Shown: positions 8,632-18,122 of the stretch, piece after piece
How positions within the stretch are numbered: the stretch's first letter is position 1
Layout of the letters: each line of letters starts with the position of its first letter
Source of the DNA: Acinetobacter nectaris CIP 110549
GTDB lineage: Bacteria; Pseudomonadota; Gammaproteobacteria; Pseudomonadales; Moraxellaceae
Length of the DNA: 64,000 bases
NCBI RefSeq assembly: GCF_000488215.1
Contig: NZ_KI530723.1
Span: 408,308 to 472,307, forward strand
Reading direction: 5' to 3'
Notes under the pieces: model-generated
Told to the model about the DNA's origin: nothing
What the model saw: only the letters and a program-made list of their open reading frames with translations
The model's database searches: none
Program-made: the position numbers and the translations under genes

Positions 8632-10476
8632 ATGTGTGGTATTGTTGGTGGTATTGCCGAACGAAATATTAGTGACATCCTTATTGAAGGACTAAAGCGC
8701 TTAGAATACCGTGGATATGACTCTGCGGGGCTAGCATTGATTAATAACAAAAATATCTTACGTGAACGACGTGTTGGTAAAGTTATTAATTTAGAAGAAG
8801 CTGCCAAAGAGCAGCACCTTAATGGGCATATTGGTATTGCCCATACTCGTTGGGCAACTCATGGTAAGCCAACGGAAACAAATGCACATCCGCATATTTC
8901 AGGTAAAGTTGCTGTCGTTCATAATGGTATTATTGAGAACTATGTCGAGATTAAATCTGAGCTTGAACAGTTAGGCTATATATTTGTTTCTCAGACAGAT
9001 AGTGAAGTTGTTGCTCATCTCATTGCTGAAGCAATGAAGACACATCCTACTCTTTTTAATGCAGTTCAAAGTATTGTTCCCCGTTTAAAAGGTGCTTTCG
9101 CTTTGGGGATTGTACATGCAGACCATCCAGAGGATTTAATTGCCGTACGTGAGGGTTCTCCTCTTGTCATTGGTGTAGGTATTGGTGAGCATTTCATTAG
9201 CTCAGACCAACTTGCTTTATTACCAATTACAAATCGCTTTATTTACCTTGAAGAAGGTGATATTGCACATTTAACACGTACATCTGTTGAAATCTTTAAA
9301 AACCACGGTAAAGAACGTATTGAACGTCCAACCAAAGAGTTAGATGCAACTGTCAGCCATGCATCTAAAGGTGAATATAAGCATTTCATGCTCAAAGAAA
9401 TTTATGAGCAACCAGAAGCAATTCAACAAACAATTGCACAAGCATTGAATGACAATGCCCTGCGTGATGATTTTCTAAGTGATGCCGTTACTAGCTTTCA
9501 AAATATAGACCAAATACAAATTATTGCCTGTGGTACAAGTTACCATGCGGGTATGATTGCAAAATATTGGGCAGAACAACTGATTGATTTACCATGTCAG
9601 GTCGAAATTGCAAGCGAATTCCGTTATCGCTCACCTGTAATTATTGATCGTACATTATATGTATGTATCTCCCAGTCTGGTGAAACAGCAGATACTTTAG
9701 CTGCGTTAAGAGACACACAGAAACGTGCTAAAGATAAAGGTCTAAATATTTCTACAATGGCTATTTGTAATGTGCCAACTTCATCTATGGTACGTGAAAC
9801 AGATCATCATTTATTGACTTTAGCTGGCCCTGAAATTGGTGTTGCTTCAACTAAAGCATTTACAACACAGCTTTCAGCGCTCATGTTGTTGCTACTTAAA
9901 ATCGGTCAAGTGAAAAAGCGTTTAGCTGAATCTCAACTTACTGAAATTGTGGCAAGTCTATGGCATTGTCCAAAAGTCATTTTAGATACTTTGCAACATA
10001 ATGCAGAAATTTTACGTCTTTCTGAACTATTTGTTGAAAAGCAACACTGCTTATTCTTAGGTCGTGGTACAAACTACCCGATCGCACTTGAAGGTGCATT
10101 GAAGCTCAAGGAAATCTCTTATATTCATGCTGAGGGTTATGCTGCAGGCGAACTAAAACATGGGCCTTTAGCACTTGTAGACAATGAAATGCCTGTCGTT
10201 ATTTTAGCGCCTAAAGATGATATGTTAGATAAGCTAAAATCAAATATGGAAGAAGTACAAGCACGTGGCGGTGAACTCTTTGTATTTGCAGATGAACACA
10301 GTGGAATCGCAAATAAAGAGCGCCAACATGTTGTCGACATTCCAACTGTAAACCCTTGGTTAGCACCAATTATTTACAGTATTCCTGTTCAGCTTCTTTC
10401 TTACCATGTTGCAGTATTACGTGGTACAGATGTAGACCAACCACGTAACTTGGCAAAATCTGTAACAGTCGAATAA
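8632..10476 (+). CDS. glmS: Glutamine--fructose-6-phosphate aminotransferase GlmS
   Basis: GlmS converts fructose 6-phosphate and glutamine to glucosamine 6-phosphate, the entry step of amino-sugar synthesis. The 614-residue protein starts MCGIVGG, so Cys2 is the glutaminase nucleophile after Met removal. HTRWATHG and HNGIIENY belong to the glutaminase domain. Two SIS isomerase domains follow (IIACGTSYHAG, SQSGETADT, FLGRGTNYPIALEGALKLKE), and the end is NLAKSVTVE. GAGG precedes the ATG. It closes the run begun by ribBX and is paired with glmU by pathway. No glmS ribozyme is visible upstream, as expected in a Gram-negative. Confidence 0.98.
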   Translation: MCGIVGGIAERNISDILIEGLKRLEYRGYDSAGLALINNKNILRERRVGKVINLEEAAKEQHLNGHIGIAHTRWATHGKPTETNAHPHISGKVAVVHNGIIENYVEIKSELEQLGYIFVSQTDSEVVAHLIAEAMKTHPTLFNAVQSIVPRLKGAFALGIVHADHPEDLIAVREGSPLVIGVGIGEHFISSDQLALLPITNRFIYLEEGDIAHLTRTSVEIFKNHGKERIERPTKELDATVSHASKGEYKHFMLKEIYEQPEAIQQTIAQALNDNALRDDFLSDAVTSFQNIDQIQIIACGTSYHAGMIAKYWAEQLIDLPCQVEIASEFRYRSPVIIDRTLYVCISQSGETADTLAALRDTQKRAKDKGLNISTMAICNVPTSSMVRETDHHLLTLAGPEIGVASTKAFTTQLSALMLLLLKIGQVKKRLAESQLTEIVASLWHCPKVILDTLQHNAEILRLSELFVEKQHCLFLGRGTNYPIALEGALKLKEISYIHAEGYAAGELKHGPLALVDNEMPVVILAPKDDMLDKLKSNMEEVQARGGELFVFADEHSGIANKERQHVVDIPTVNPWLAPIIYSIPVQLLSYHVAVLRGTDVDQPRNLAKSVTVE

Positions 10477-10485
10477 TTTTGAGAT

Positions 10486-10513
10486 TTACGAGGGTATATT
10501 TTTACCCTCGTAA
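10486..10513. terminator. Hairpin between convergent glmS and ammonia-lyase genes
   Basis: TTACGAGGGTA at 10486-10496 pairs with TACCCTCGTAA at 10503-10513, an 11-bp perfect stem placed between convergent genes. No good T tract follows on either strand, so terminator function is likely by position only. Confidence 0.55.
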
Positions 10514-10533
10514 ATAATAAGCATAAATATTTT

Positions 10534-11496
10534 TTAATTCAGCGTTAAAATTTGAGCATATCTTTCCAAATCAATATTGCCGCCTGTAACAATTACGCCT
10601 ATTTTCTTTCCTTTACATAATGATTGATATTTCAAAAGTGATGCCAAACCTAAACAGCCTGTTGGTTCAACAACCATTTTCATTCTTTCAGCAAAAAATC
10701 GCATTGCTTGTTTTATTTCTAAATCATTGACTGTTTTTATATCAGTTACATATTTTTGAATAATTGGAAAAGTTAACGAACCTAAACTTGTTACTTGTGC
10801 ACCATCAGCAATTGTTTTTGGTGTATCAATTTGAATAATTTTCCCAGCTTGTAATGATTGCTCACCATCATTTCCTGTTTCAGGTTCTATACCGTATACC
10901 TCACAAGATGGTAATAAATCTTTTGCTGTCAGTAATGTACCTGCCAGCATTCCACCGCCACCAAGTCCTACAAATATTTGATCAAGCTCTCCCACATCTT
11001 CTATAAGTTCTTTTGCTGCTGTTCCTTGTCCAGCAATGATATCGGCATGGTTATATGACGGAATAAGTGTCATTTCATACTCTAATGCTAAACGCTTACC
11101 AATTTCTTCCCGATTTTCTGTATAACGGTTATAGAAAATGACCTCTGCACCATAAGCTTGTGTGGCTTGAATTTTAGACTTTGGAGCATCTTCAGGCATT
11201 AAAACTTTTGCAGGTATACCTAAAGTTTTTGCTGCATATGCAATGCCTTGTGCATGATTTCCAGATGAAAATGCCAAAACACCTTTTTGTCGTTGTAAAA
11301 CATTAAAATTTAATAATGCATTGAGTGCACCTCTAAATTTAAATGCACCCGTTTTCTGAAAGTTTTCGCATTTGAAATAGATTTCTGCATCCAACAAATT
11401 ATTTAAAGTTTGAGAAGTTTGAATTTCTGTTCTTTTGACGTGCTGTCTAATTTTTTCATGTGCTTGAACTACATCACTATATTGAATAGTCTTCAT
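10534..11496 (-). CDS. PLP-dependent serine/threonine dehydratase-type ammonia-lyase
   Basis: This 320-residue fold-type II PLP enzyme has the Schiff-base lysine in KTGAFKFRGA, the SGNHAQG motif near residue 80, the phosphate-binding GLGGGGMLAG loop and a C-terminal TGGN. Length and the lack of an ACT domain match the serine racemase, threo-3-hydroxyaspartate ammonia-lyase and catabolic threonine dehydratase group, but the substrate cannot be fixed from sequence. I preferred ATG at 11494-11496 over the GTG two codons upstream because AAGAG is well spaced from it. It lies 107 bases after a YheO/DauR-type regulator, which probably controls it. Confidence 0.85.
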   Translation of the reverse strand: MKTIQYSDVVQAHEKIRQHVKRTEIQTSQTLNNLLDAEIYFKCENFQKTGAFKFRGALNALLNFNVLQRQKGVLAFSSGNHAQGIAYAAKTLGIPAKVLMPEDAPKSKIQATQAYGAEVIFYNRYTENREEIGKRLALEYEMTLIPSYNHADIIAGQGTAAKELIEDVGELDQIFVGLGGGGMLAGTLLTAKDLLPSCEVYGIEPETGNDGEQSLQAGKIIQIDTPKTIADGAQVTSLGSLTFPIIQKYVTDIKTVNDLEIKQAMRFFAERMKMVVEPTGCLGLASLLKYQSLCKGKKIGVIVTGGNIDLERYAQILTLN

Positions 11497-11603
11497 CGTC
11501 ACTCTTCTAAAGTCATTAAACCATATTTACAAAATATTAATTTAATGACTTTTTGTAAAGTTAAATTTTTAAAAAATACTACAAGGTGAGGCTATAAACA
11601 CTA

Positions 11604-12230
11604 TTATTTTAGATATGAATAAATTGTAGGTCGTGAAACACCAAGATGTTTTGCTATTAAATCAATTGAACGACGAATCTCTAAAAAGCCTTCATTTTTT
11701 AATTCATGCATTAATTGTTTTCTTTCCTGACTATTCAAACCTCGTACAGGTATTCCCTTTTTCGCTGAAAACTGATCTATATAATGAATCAATTCTTCTT
11801 GGCTCAAAGGCTGTAAACTTTCTTTAGGCTGTAAGTCATGAATTGCTGTAAATTGAGCCAGCATATTTTGTACTATTGAAAATGCTGCTATATCCAGATT
11901 TAGGCATAATGCAGCAATATACTCTCCCTCTTTGTTTTTAATCCCAATAGAAGTACTCTTCAACGGCTTACCATTGGGTAATCTATTGGCATAATTAGCA
12001 ATAATATTTGGATAATTTTTATCCTCAATCCGTACTTGACCTAAGGCGGTTATATCATCACCCTCTTTACGGTCAGATAAATTATTATAAATACGGTGAA
12101 TACCTTGTTGCTCACCTTTTAAATGATGAACTACAACTTCACAAAAAGGTTGTAAGGTTTGACTAAGACCATCGGCAATATTATCTAATTGCTCTAAAAG
12201 ATGTTGCTCTTCTACGTTATATTTAGACAT
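11604..12230 (-). CDS. YheO/DauR-type transcriptional regulator (PAS-like domain plus HTH)
   Basis: The protein has 208 residues. The N-terminal half (about residues 15-125) is the PAS-like YheO domain, with FCEVVVHHLKGE and GIKNKEGEYIAALCLNLD. The C-terminal segment (about 145-208) is a helix-turn-helix ending LIAKHLGVSRPTIYSYLK. DauR, the characterised relative, is a repressor of D-arginine catabolism that responds to the amino-acid substrate. GTG at 12231-12233 is directly followed by the ATG used here, so the start could be one codon earlier. The preceding DUF1543 stop touches it, which indicates one transcript. Confidence 0.85.
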   Translation of the reverse strand: MSKYNVEEQHLLEQLDNIADGLSQTLQPFCEVVVHHLKGEQQGIHRIYNNLSDRKEGDDITALGQVRIEDKNYPNIIANYANRLPNGKPLKSTSIGIKNKEGEYIAALCLNLDIAAFSIVQNMLAQFTAIHDLQPKESLQPLSQEELIHYIDQFSAKKGIPVRGLNSQERKQLMHELKNEGFLEIRRSIDLIAKHLGVSRPTIYSYLK

Positions 12231-12233
12231 CAC

Positions 12234-12749
12234 TTACCCAATCACAATATAGTCATTTTCAAAACTATTTGGTTCAAATGTGCCTTTAACAAGATGTATA
12301 TGCTTCTGATCAAACAAACTTAATTCAATACAAGCATCTACATCAACCACTGCATCTGTATGTGGTTTAAACCAATGTTTTTCTATTGCCTGTTTCCCTT
12401 GTTGCTTTGCCTCTGCTGGATTCGTTCCTGCAACAATAAGATACTTATGAACCTCACCAAACTCTTGAGGAATATATGCACCTAAGTTAATTAAATAAGG
12501 TTTTAAATCTGAAAGCTGCGGTTGCTCAGAAATAGTTATTTTATAAGGCTGGTTATGATAATGCACACCATTAATTTTCATCCAGCCATCAATATGTAAA
12601 CCTTTTTGTACACCAAACCATTGTTGCTTTAATGCAGTATAAGCATCCGATAAATTCGAGCAAATAACAGGTCGAATATCATGAACCTCTATATTTGCTT
12701 TTTCATGTTTTCCACCAAGTAAAACAATATATAGATTTTCTTGTGACAT
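12234..12749 (-). CDS. DUF1543 domain protein
   Basis: This 171-residue soluble protein has the DUF1543 character: it opens with YIVLLGGKHEKANIEVHDIRP and contains a second, related region near residues 90-130 (YLINLGAYIPQEFGE, YLIVAGTNPAEAKQQGK). The function of the family is unknown. AGGAAAGAAAG precedes the ATG. It lies 12 bases after the LysE-type exporter and abuts the YheO-type regulator, so it is probably co-transcribed with them. No signal peptide is visible. Confidence 0.8.
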   Translation of the reverse strand: MSQENLYIVLLGGKHEKANIEVHDIRPVICSNLSDAYTALKQQWFGVQKGLHIDGWMKINGVHYHNQPYKITISEQPQLSDLKPYLINLGAYIPQEFGEVHKYLIVAGTNPAEAKQQGKQAIEKHWFKPHTDAVVDVDACIELSLFDQKHIHLVKGTFEPNSFENDYIVIG

Positions 12750-12761
12750 CTTTCTTTCCTA

Positions 12762-13382
12762 TTATATGGGCTTAAATATAAGTACTGAAGCAATTGTAAA
12801 CATCATTATAGCGACAAAGCCATCTATAAAACGCCAAGCGATTGGTTTTTGTAACCATGGGGCAACTTTTTGTGCTCCCCAACCCAATAGAGTAAACCAT
12901 AAAATAGATGCAGAAATTGCTCCCATCGTAAAGGCTATTTTTGCATTACTTTCACTATGTTGCCCACCAATAGCACCCAATAAAACCATCGTATCTAAAT
13001 ATAAATGGGGATTAAGTACAGAAACAGCTAAAACCAATTGAACGGCATACATTCTAGTAAGCGTTTTATTTTGCTGCTCAACATAAAGACCCTCTTTAGC
13101 AAAGAGTGCTCTTTTTAATGCTAAAAAGCCATATGACAATAAGAACAAAGCACCACCCCAACGTGCAATATTCATTAAAATATCATTGCTTTGAATAAAA
13201 GTACCTACACCTGCAACCCCAAGTGATATTGCAATTGCATCACATAAAATACAGATTAAAACAGTAAGTAGAACATGCTGTCGTTGTAATCCTATGCGTA
13301 ATACATGTGCATTTTGCGCACCCACTGCAATAATTAAACAAGCTCCCATCACAAGACCTTGTACCCAAATTCCCCACAGCAT
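12762..13382 (-). CDS. LysE/ArgO-family amino-acid exporter
   Basis: This 206-residue inner-membrane protein has five to six hydrophobic helices and the LysE signature GACLIIAVGAQNAHVLRIGLQ near the N-terminus. LysE and ArgO export basic amino acids such as lysine and arginine. AGGAGC precedes the ATG. It is divergent from an ArgP/LysG-like LysR regulator across 111 bases, the arrangement known for lysE/lysG in Corynebacterium. This supports control by intracellular basic amino acids. It heads a minus-strand group with the DUF1543 and YheO-type genes. Confidence 0.9.
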   Translation of the reverse strand: MLWGIWVQGLVMGACLIIAVGAQNAHVLRIGLQRQHVLLTVLICILCDAIAISLGVAGVGTFIQSNDILMNIARWGGALFLLSYGFLALKRALFAKEGLYVEQQNKTLTRMYAVQLVLAVSVLNPHLYLDTMVLLGAIGGQHSESNAKIAFTMGAISASILWFTLLGWGAQKVAPWLQKPIAWRFIDGFVAIMMFTIASVLIFKPI

Positions 13383-13493
13383 TTTAAGCTCCTATATTCC
13401 ATATTTCTATTTAGATGTATTATTCATATATTTCTTGCTTTTTAAGTATTATTAAGAAAATATAGGTCAAACTAAAAATAATTTAGGTAAAAT

Positions 13494-14372
13494 ATGCTTG
13501 ATGATAAACAGTGTGAAGCCTTTTTAGCTGTCATTGAAACAGGAAGTTTTGAGCTTGCGGGTGCACAACTTCATGTCACTCCCTCAGCCATTACCTTACG
13601 CATTAAGTCCCTTGAGCAATATTTAGGAAAAACATTATTATTACGTGAACGTCCATGCAAACCGACTCAATCGGGGCACGAGTTACTGTCTTATTTAAGA
13701 AAAGTTAAAATTTTAGAACAAGATTTATTACAACAGTTTTCAGGAAAAGAACTTTCTTCTGAATTTTTTAAACTCGCGATTGCTATTAATGCCGATACAT
13801 TAGCAACATGGTTTTTACCTGCATTACAGCAAATAACCCTCAATGAAAAGATTCTCTTAAACTTACAGTTAGAAGATCAAGACTATACCCATTATTTATT
13901 AGAAACAGGACAGGTAAATGCCTGTATATCTACCGAGTCAAAACCTAGAAGTGGGTGCTATGCTACTTTTTTAGGTAAGGTTCGTTATCATTTGGTCGCA
14001 TCAGATGCATTTATTCGTACTTGGTTTCCTAATGGTATATCTAGAGAAGTACTTAAGCATGCCCCTGCTGTTATTTTTAATCGTAAAGACAACATGCATG
14101 GTAATGTATTACTTGAACATTTTGGTCTTCCTAAAACAGCCTATCCTTACCACTTCATTCCCTCTTCAGAATCTTTTGTAGATGCAATTGAGTTAGGTCT
14201 CGGCTATGGCATGGTTCCCGAGCTACAAATACGAGATACTAAATTAGTTGTACTTACACAAAAAACAACACTAGATATCTCTTTATATTGGCATCATTGG
14301 CAACAGCAATCGCCTCAACTTGAAAGGCTCACGAACCATCTGATTATGAAGTCACAAGAATTTTTACTTTAA
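13494..14372 (+). CDS. argP: ArgP/LysG-type LysR-family regulator
   Basis: This 292-residue LysR-type regulator has an N-terminal winged helix (CEAFLAVIETGSFELAGAQL, then VTPSAITLRIKSLEQYLG) and a C-terminal periplasmic-binding-like effector domain. The N-terminus closely resembles ArgP (IciA), which senses lysine and arginine and activates argO. Its divergent position to a LysE-type exporter supports that role. AGG precedes the ATG. Its last four bases overlap the end of the convergent lipoprotein gene. Confidence 0.88.
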   Translation: MLDDKQCEAFLAVIETGSFELAGAQLHVTPSAITLRIKSLEQYLGKTLLLRERPCKPTQSGHELLSYLRKVKILEQDLLQQFSGKELSSEFFKLAIAINADTLATWFLPALQQITLNEKILLNLQLEDQDYTHYLLETGQVNACISTESKPRSGCYATFLGKVRYHLVASDAFIRTWFPNGISREVLKHAPAVIFNRKDNMHGNVLLEHFGLPKTAYPYHFIPSSESFVDAIELGLGYGMVPELQIRDTKLVVLTQKTTLDISLYWHHWQQQSPQLERLTNHLIMKSQEFLL

Positions 14373-14947
14373 CTCATTGTTGCGGGTGTATACGTCACAA
14401 TAAACTGTCCATCAGGTAAGCTCTCAACCGTATAAATGACTGAATTATTCACAGTTTTTTGTGCAAAACTTTTAGGGCTAGCCACTGATGCTTCTATCAC
14501 ATCTTCTAATAAATCACCTTTTTTCTTTTCATCCATATTTGGCGGTAAAACCTTTGCCGTCAAATCGACCAATGCCATTGTTTTTATTAAACTTTCATCA
14601 TCTACCATACGGCTTTTATAAGTAATGGAGCTTAACTCTCCATTGGGTGCAACTGTACCCTCTAAAATAATATTTCTTTGTGAAATATCATCGACCTTAA
14701 ATTTATTTTTCTGAATATCAAATACTTGAAATGGAGCTAACCTCTCATTAGTTGTTTTACTCATACGTTCATTTATTTGCTGACGAAAACTCTCTGCCGT
14801 TATACCAAACGTTTTTTGGCTATCATCATATTTAGACTTGGTATTTGATGAAACTTCATTTTTTGAGTTTTGTACTGAAGTAGAACATGCCGTTCCAACA
14901 ATCGTAAAAAAACAAAGCATGATGCCTATGACGTATTTTTTTTTCAT
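14369..14947 (-). CDS. Predicted lipoprotein, unknown function
   Basis: This 192-residue protein starts with a lipoprotein signal: basic MKKK, a hydrophobic core, then the lipobox VGTAC with Cys21 as the predicted lipidated residue. A polar Ser/Asn/Lys-rich linker (about 22-45) leads to a small domain that ends with a predicted beta-strand stretch FIVTYTPATMS. I recognise no family. It is expected in the envelope. It converges on the argP-like gene with a 4-base overlap, so the two transcripts run into each other. The 263-base upstream gap is AT-rich. Confidence 0.75.
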   Translation of the reverse strand: MKKKYVIGIMLCFFTIVGTACSTSVQNSKNEVSSNTKSKYDDSQKTFGITAESFRQQINERMSKTTNERLAPFQVFDIQKNKFKVDDISQRNIILEGTVAPNGELSSITYKSRMVDDESLIKTMALVDLTAKVLPPNMDEKKKGDLLEDVIEASVASPKSFAQKTVNNSVIYTVESLPDGQFIVTYTPATMS

Positions 14948-15210
14948 TAATATGCCTACTTATAATTCATTTTAGGTCGTTACATTTAATCTAATTATTA
15001 ATATTCACATTCATATCGAATGTTTAATGTACTTCAATATATCAAATTTTTATAATATTAAAACCTCAGAATAGCCAAAAACCACAACCAAATAAGACTA
15101 ATTAAATATTAAAGCAATACATGAAATAATTTATATACTTTAAGTGACTTAATATACAAAAATGATAAAAACATCTAAAACTTAAATAAATCAAATACTT
15201 TTAACAATAT

Positions 15211-16698
15211 TTACATTATTTTTTTCAAACACTGTCTTAAAAGATGAAATGCATCAAACATCTGCTTTTCATCAACACAGGCAAAACCAAGTAAGAGTCC
15301 TCTCTCAGCTATGTTTTTATTAATATAATATTGAGACAACGGACGAACCTTTACCCCCTGTTGAATGGCATATTGACTTAAAGCCACATCATCAATTTCT
15401 TTCGGCAGTTTCAGTACAAGATGTAAGCCTGACGCATTATCATACTCATGTAGGAACGTATGACCTAAATATTTAAAAATAAGATCGATCAAATACTTTC
15501 TGCGTTTGGCATACAGTAATCGCATACGTCGAATATGTGCCTCATAATGTCCCTCTTCTATAAACTCAGCTAACGTATTTTGGAGCAACGTATGTCCTCC
15601 ACGATACAGTTCAGTCGCTGCTTGGCGTAAAACTAAAGCCAAATTTTTAGGCACAACAACATATCCAATACGCAAAGCAGGATAAATAGTTTTACTAAAT
15701 GTTCCCATGTAGATCACAGGACTATTCTTTTCTAACCCCTGTAAAGAAGGATAAGGTTGTCCTGAAAAACGAAACTCACTGTCATAGTCATCTTCGACAA
15801 TCCAACTCTGATTTTCACGTGCGAAATTAATCAATTGCTTACGGCGTTGTAAACTTAAATGTGGCCCTAAAGGGTATTGATGAGAAGGCGTCACAAAAAT
15901 AAGTTTTGGTGAAATCTGATTAGATTCAATGGGTAAACATAATCCCTCATCATCGATTGGTATTGGTTCTACAGCCAACCCATTCACATTAAGGTTGTTC
16001 TTTACTCCCCAATACCCCGGTTCTTCAACCCATGCAGTATCGCCAACATCCGCAAGTAAGCGAGTAATTAAATCAATGCCTTGGTGAATTCCCTCTGTAA
16101 TAATAATTTGATCTGCATCGCATGCAACAGACCTAGAAACTTTTAAGTACTGTGCCAAAGCCAAACGTAGCCTTAGGCAACCGCCCTCATGACTATAGAT
16201 AAGCTGTTCCACTTGGGGAGATTTACTCAGCTTGGCTTGAATACGCTGAAAAATATGATGCGGAAATGCCGTGACATCGGGTGCACCGGGAACAAAAGCT
16301 CCCCATTGATACGGCGATGCAGCCGCATTTTCAATTAAAAACTGTCCTCGTTGAGAAATTTCATATTGAGCATCTTTACTTTTCTCTTCTTTTTGCGAAG
16401 TTTTATCTAATAATGAAGATAAAAAAGTATCTGGGATAGTGCTCGAAACCCATGTGCCATGCCCTGTTTTTGCTTCGACATATCCTTCTGCTTGCAACTG
16501 ATCGTAAGCACTTAGTACTGTATTTCTCGAAACATGTATTTCCTGTGCAAGATCGCGTGATGCAGGTAGCCGTGTATTGGACTGTACCACCCCATTCACA
16601 ATAGCATGTCTTAAACAGCGAAATAAGCGACTGTGCAATGCGCCACTTTGCTCATTTTGTAAATGCTGTAAGACATAATCTCCAAGCAGACTACGCAA
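15211..16698 (-). CDS. gabR: GabR-type MocR regulator (GntR HTH fused to aminotransferase domain)
   Basis: The N-terminal GntR winged helix (TRLPASRDLAQEIHVSRN, then TVLSAYDQLQAEGYVE) is joined by a linker to a fold-type I aminotransferase-like domain. That domain has the PLP lysine in GTFSKTIYPALRIGY. Such proteins bind PLP and an amine ligand and act as activators or repressors. Divergence from gabT-gabD points to a GABA-responsive GabR, although PdxR is a relative. The frame runs up to a GTG at 16755, but a TTG at 16698 is preceded by GGAGGG at ideal spacing. I therefore take TTG as the start (495 residues). Confidence 0.88.
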   Translation of the reverse strand: MRSLLGDYVLQHLQNEQSGALHSRLFRCLRHAIVNGVVQSNTRLPASRDLAQEIHVSRNTVLSAYDQLQAEGYVEAKTGHGTWVSSTIPDTFLSSLLDKTSQKEEKSKDAQYEISQRGQFLIENAAASPYQWGAFVPGAPDVTAFPHHIFQRIQAKLSKSPQVEQLIYSHEGGCLRLRLALAQYLKVSRSVACDADQIIITEGIHQGIDLITRLLADVGDTAWVEEPGYWGVKNNLNVNGLAVEPIPIDDEGLCLPIESNQISPKLIFVTPSHQYPLGPHLSLQRRKQLINFARENQSWIVEDDYDSEFRFSGQPYPSLQGLEKNSPVIYMGTFSKTIYPALRIGYVVVPKNLALVLRQAATELYRGGHTLLQNTLAEFIEEGHYEAHIRRMRLLYAKRRKYLIDLIFKYLGHTFLHEYDNASGLHLVLKLPKEIDDVALSQYAIQQGVKVRPLSQYYINKNIAERGLLLGFACVDEKQMFDAFHLLRQCLKKIM

Positions 16699-16710
16699 TT
16701 GGTACCCTCC
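16699..16710 (-). promoter_or_regulatory. Strong ribosome binding site that decides a TTG start for gabR
   Basis: On the reverse strand GGAGGG (16710 down to 16705) is followed by six bases and then TTG (16698-16696). No comparable site precedes the GTG 19 codons upstream. Confidence 0.65.
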
Positions 16711-16775
16711 AAATTTAAGACAATGGCTCTCGTCAATACCTATAAAACAAGACACATTAGAGCATAAGAAAAGTT

Positions 16776-16785
16776 AGATTAATCT
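16776..16785. promoter_or_regulatory. Palindrome in the gabR/gabT divergent promoter region
   Basis: AGATTAATCT is a perfect 10-bp palindrome in the short region between gabR and gabT. Its position fits an operator or promoter element for the divergent pair, but the GabR ATACCA-type repeats known from Bacillus are not evident. The assignment is tentative. Confidence 0.3.
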
Positions 16786-16842
16786 TTACATTATAAAGCA
16801 TTGTATATGCACGATGTAATCATCAACACCAAGGATGTCACC

Positions 16843-18096
16843 ATGGAAACAAATACCTCATTAAATACACGTAAACAACAAGCTACCCCGCGTGGTGTAG
16901 GTGTTATGTGTGATTGGTATGCCCAAAAGTCAGAAAATGCAACGATTTGGGCGACAGATGGTCGTACATTTACAGATTTTGCAGGTGGTATTGCGGTACT
17001 CAATACAGGACATCGCCATCCAAAAATTATTAAGGCTGTAAGTAATCAGCTTGAGCATTTCACACATACAGCTTATCAAGTCACACCCTATGAAAGTTAC
17101 ATTTCTCTTGCTGAACGTATTAATGCACTTGCACCCATTGATGGTGATGCCAAAACAGCATTTTTTACAACAGGTGCAGAAGCTGTTGAAAATGCAGTAA
17201 AAATTGCAAGATCATATACAGGACGTCACGGTATTATCACGTTTGGCAATGCTTTCCATGGTCGCTCATTTATGACCATGGCAATGACAGGAAAAATCGC
17301 ACCTTATAAACGTGATTTTGGCGTGATGCCTGCAGGTGTATTCCACGCGCGCTACCCTGTAGCATGTAATGGTATTACTGTAGATGATGCGATTGAAAGT
17401 ATTCACAATATTTTTAGCGAAGATATCTCAGCACATGATGTGGCCGCAATTGTACTTGAACCTGTGCAAGGTGAAGGTGGTTTCCACATTGCACCGACTG
17501 AATTTCTAACCCAATTACGTGAAATTTGTGATGCACACGGCATCTTACTCATTGCAGATGAAGTTCAGTCAGGTTTTGCACGTACAGGACAAATCTTTGC
17601 CATGCAGTACCATGATGTGAAAGCAGATTTAATTACAATGGCGAAAAGCTTAGGTGGTGGTTTCCCTATTTCTGGTGTGGTTGGTCGCGCAGAAGTAATG
17701 GATGCACCCAATGCAGGGGGATTAGGTGGAACTTATGCAGGAAGCCCAATTGCCGTTGCAGCAGCACATGCAGTGCTTGATGTTATTGAAGAAGAAAAAT
17801 TGTGTGATCGTGCAAATACACTTGGTAAAACCTTAGTGACATTGCTTGAGACATTAAAAGAAAAATATCCTGCCGTTATTCAAGATATCCGTGCACTAGG
17901 CTCTATGATTGCTGTTGAAGTTCAAAATGCAGATATTGCGAAAGCAATACAAAACCATGCAATGGAACATGGCTTGCTGTTACTTACTTGTGGTAAACAT
18001 GGAAATGTCATTCGCTTCCTCTATCCACTTACTATTCCAACAGAACAATTTAACGCAGGATTAAATATCCTAGAAAAAAGCTTTGCATCTTTATAA
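16843..18096 (+). CDS. gabT: 4-aminobutyrate--2-oxoglutarate transaminase GabT
   Basis: GabT transfers the amino group of GABA to 2-oxoglutarate, giving succinate semialdehyde. The 417-residue class III aminotransferase shows DFAGGIAVLNTGHRHP, FFTTGAEAVENAVKIAR, LIADEVQSGFARTG and the PLP lysine in MAKSLGGGFPISG. I chose ATG 16843 because AAGGA lies seven bases upstream. The frame extends to a TTG at 16801 but without a binding site. gabD follows after 26 bases and gabR is divergent, giving a complete GABA-to-succinate unit. Confidence 0.95.
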   Translation: METNTSLNTRKQQATPRGVGVMCDWYAQKSENATIWATDGRTFTDFAGGIAVLNTGHRHPKIIKAVSNQLEHFTHTAYQVTPYESYISLAERINALAPIDGDAKTAFFTTGAEAVENAVKIARSYTGRHGIITFGNAFHGRSFMTMAMTGKIAPYKRDFGVMPAGVFHARYPVACNGITVDDAIESIHNIFSEDISAHDVAAIVLEPVQGEGGFHIAPTEFLTQLREICDAHGILLIADEVQSGFARTGQIFAMQYHDVKADLITMAKSLGGGFPISGVVGRAEVMDAPNAGGLGGTYAGSPIAVAAAHAVLDVIEEEKLCDRANTLGKTLVTLLETLKEKYPAVIQDIRALGSMIAVEVQNADIAKAIQNHAMEHGLLLLTCGKHGNVIRFLYPLTIPTEQFNAGLNILEKSFASL

Positions 18097-18122
18097 AAGA
18101 TACGAAGATTGGAGAGATTTTA

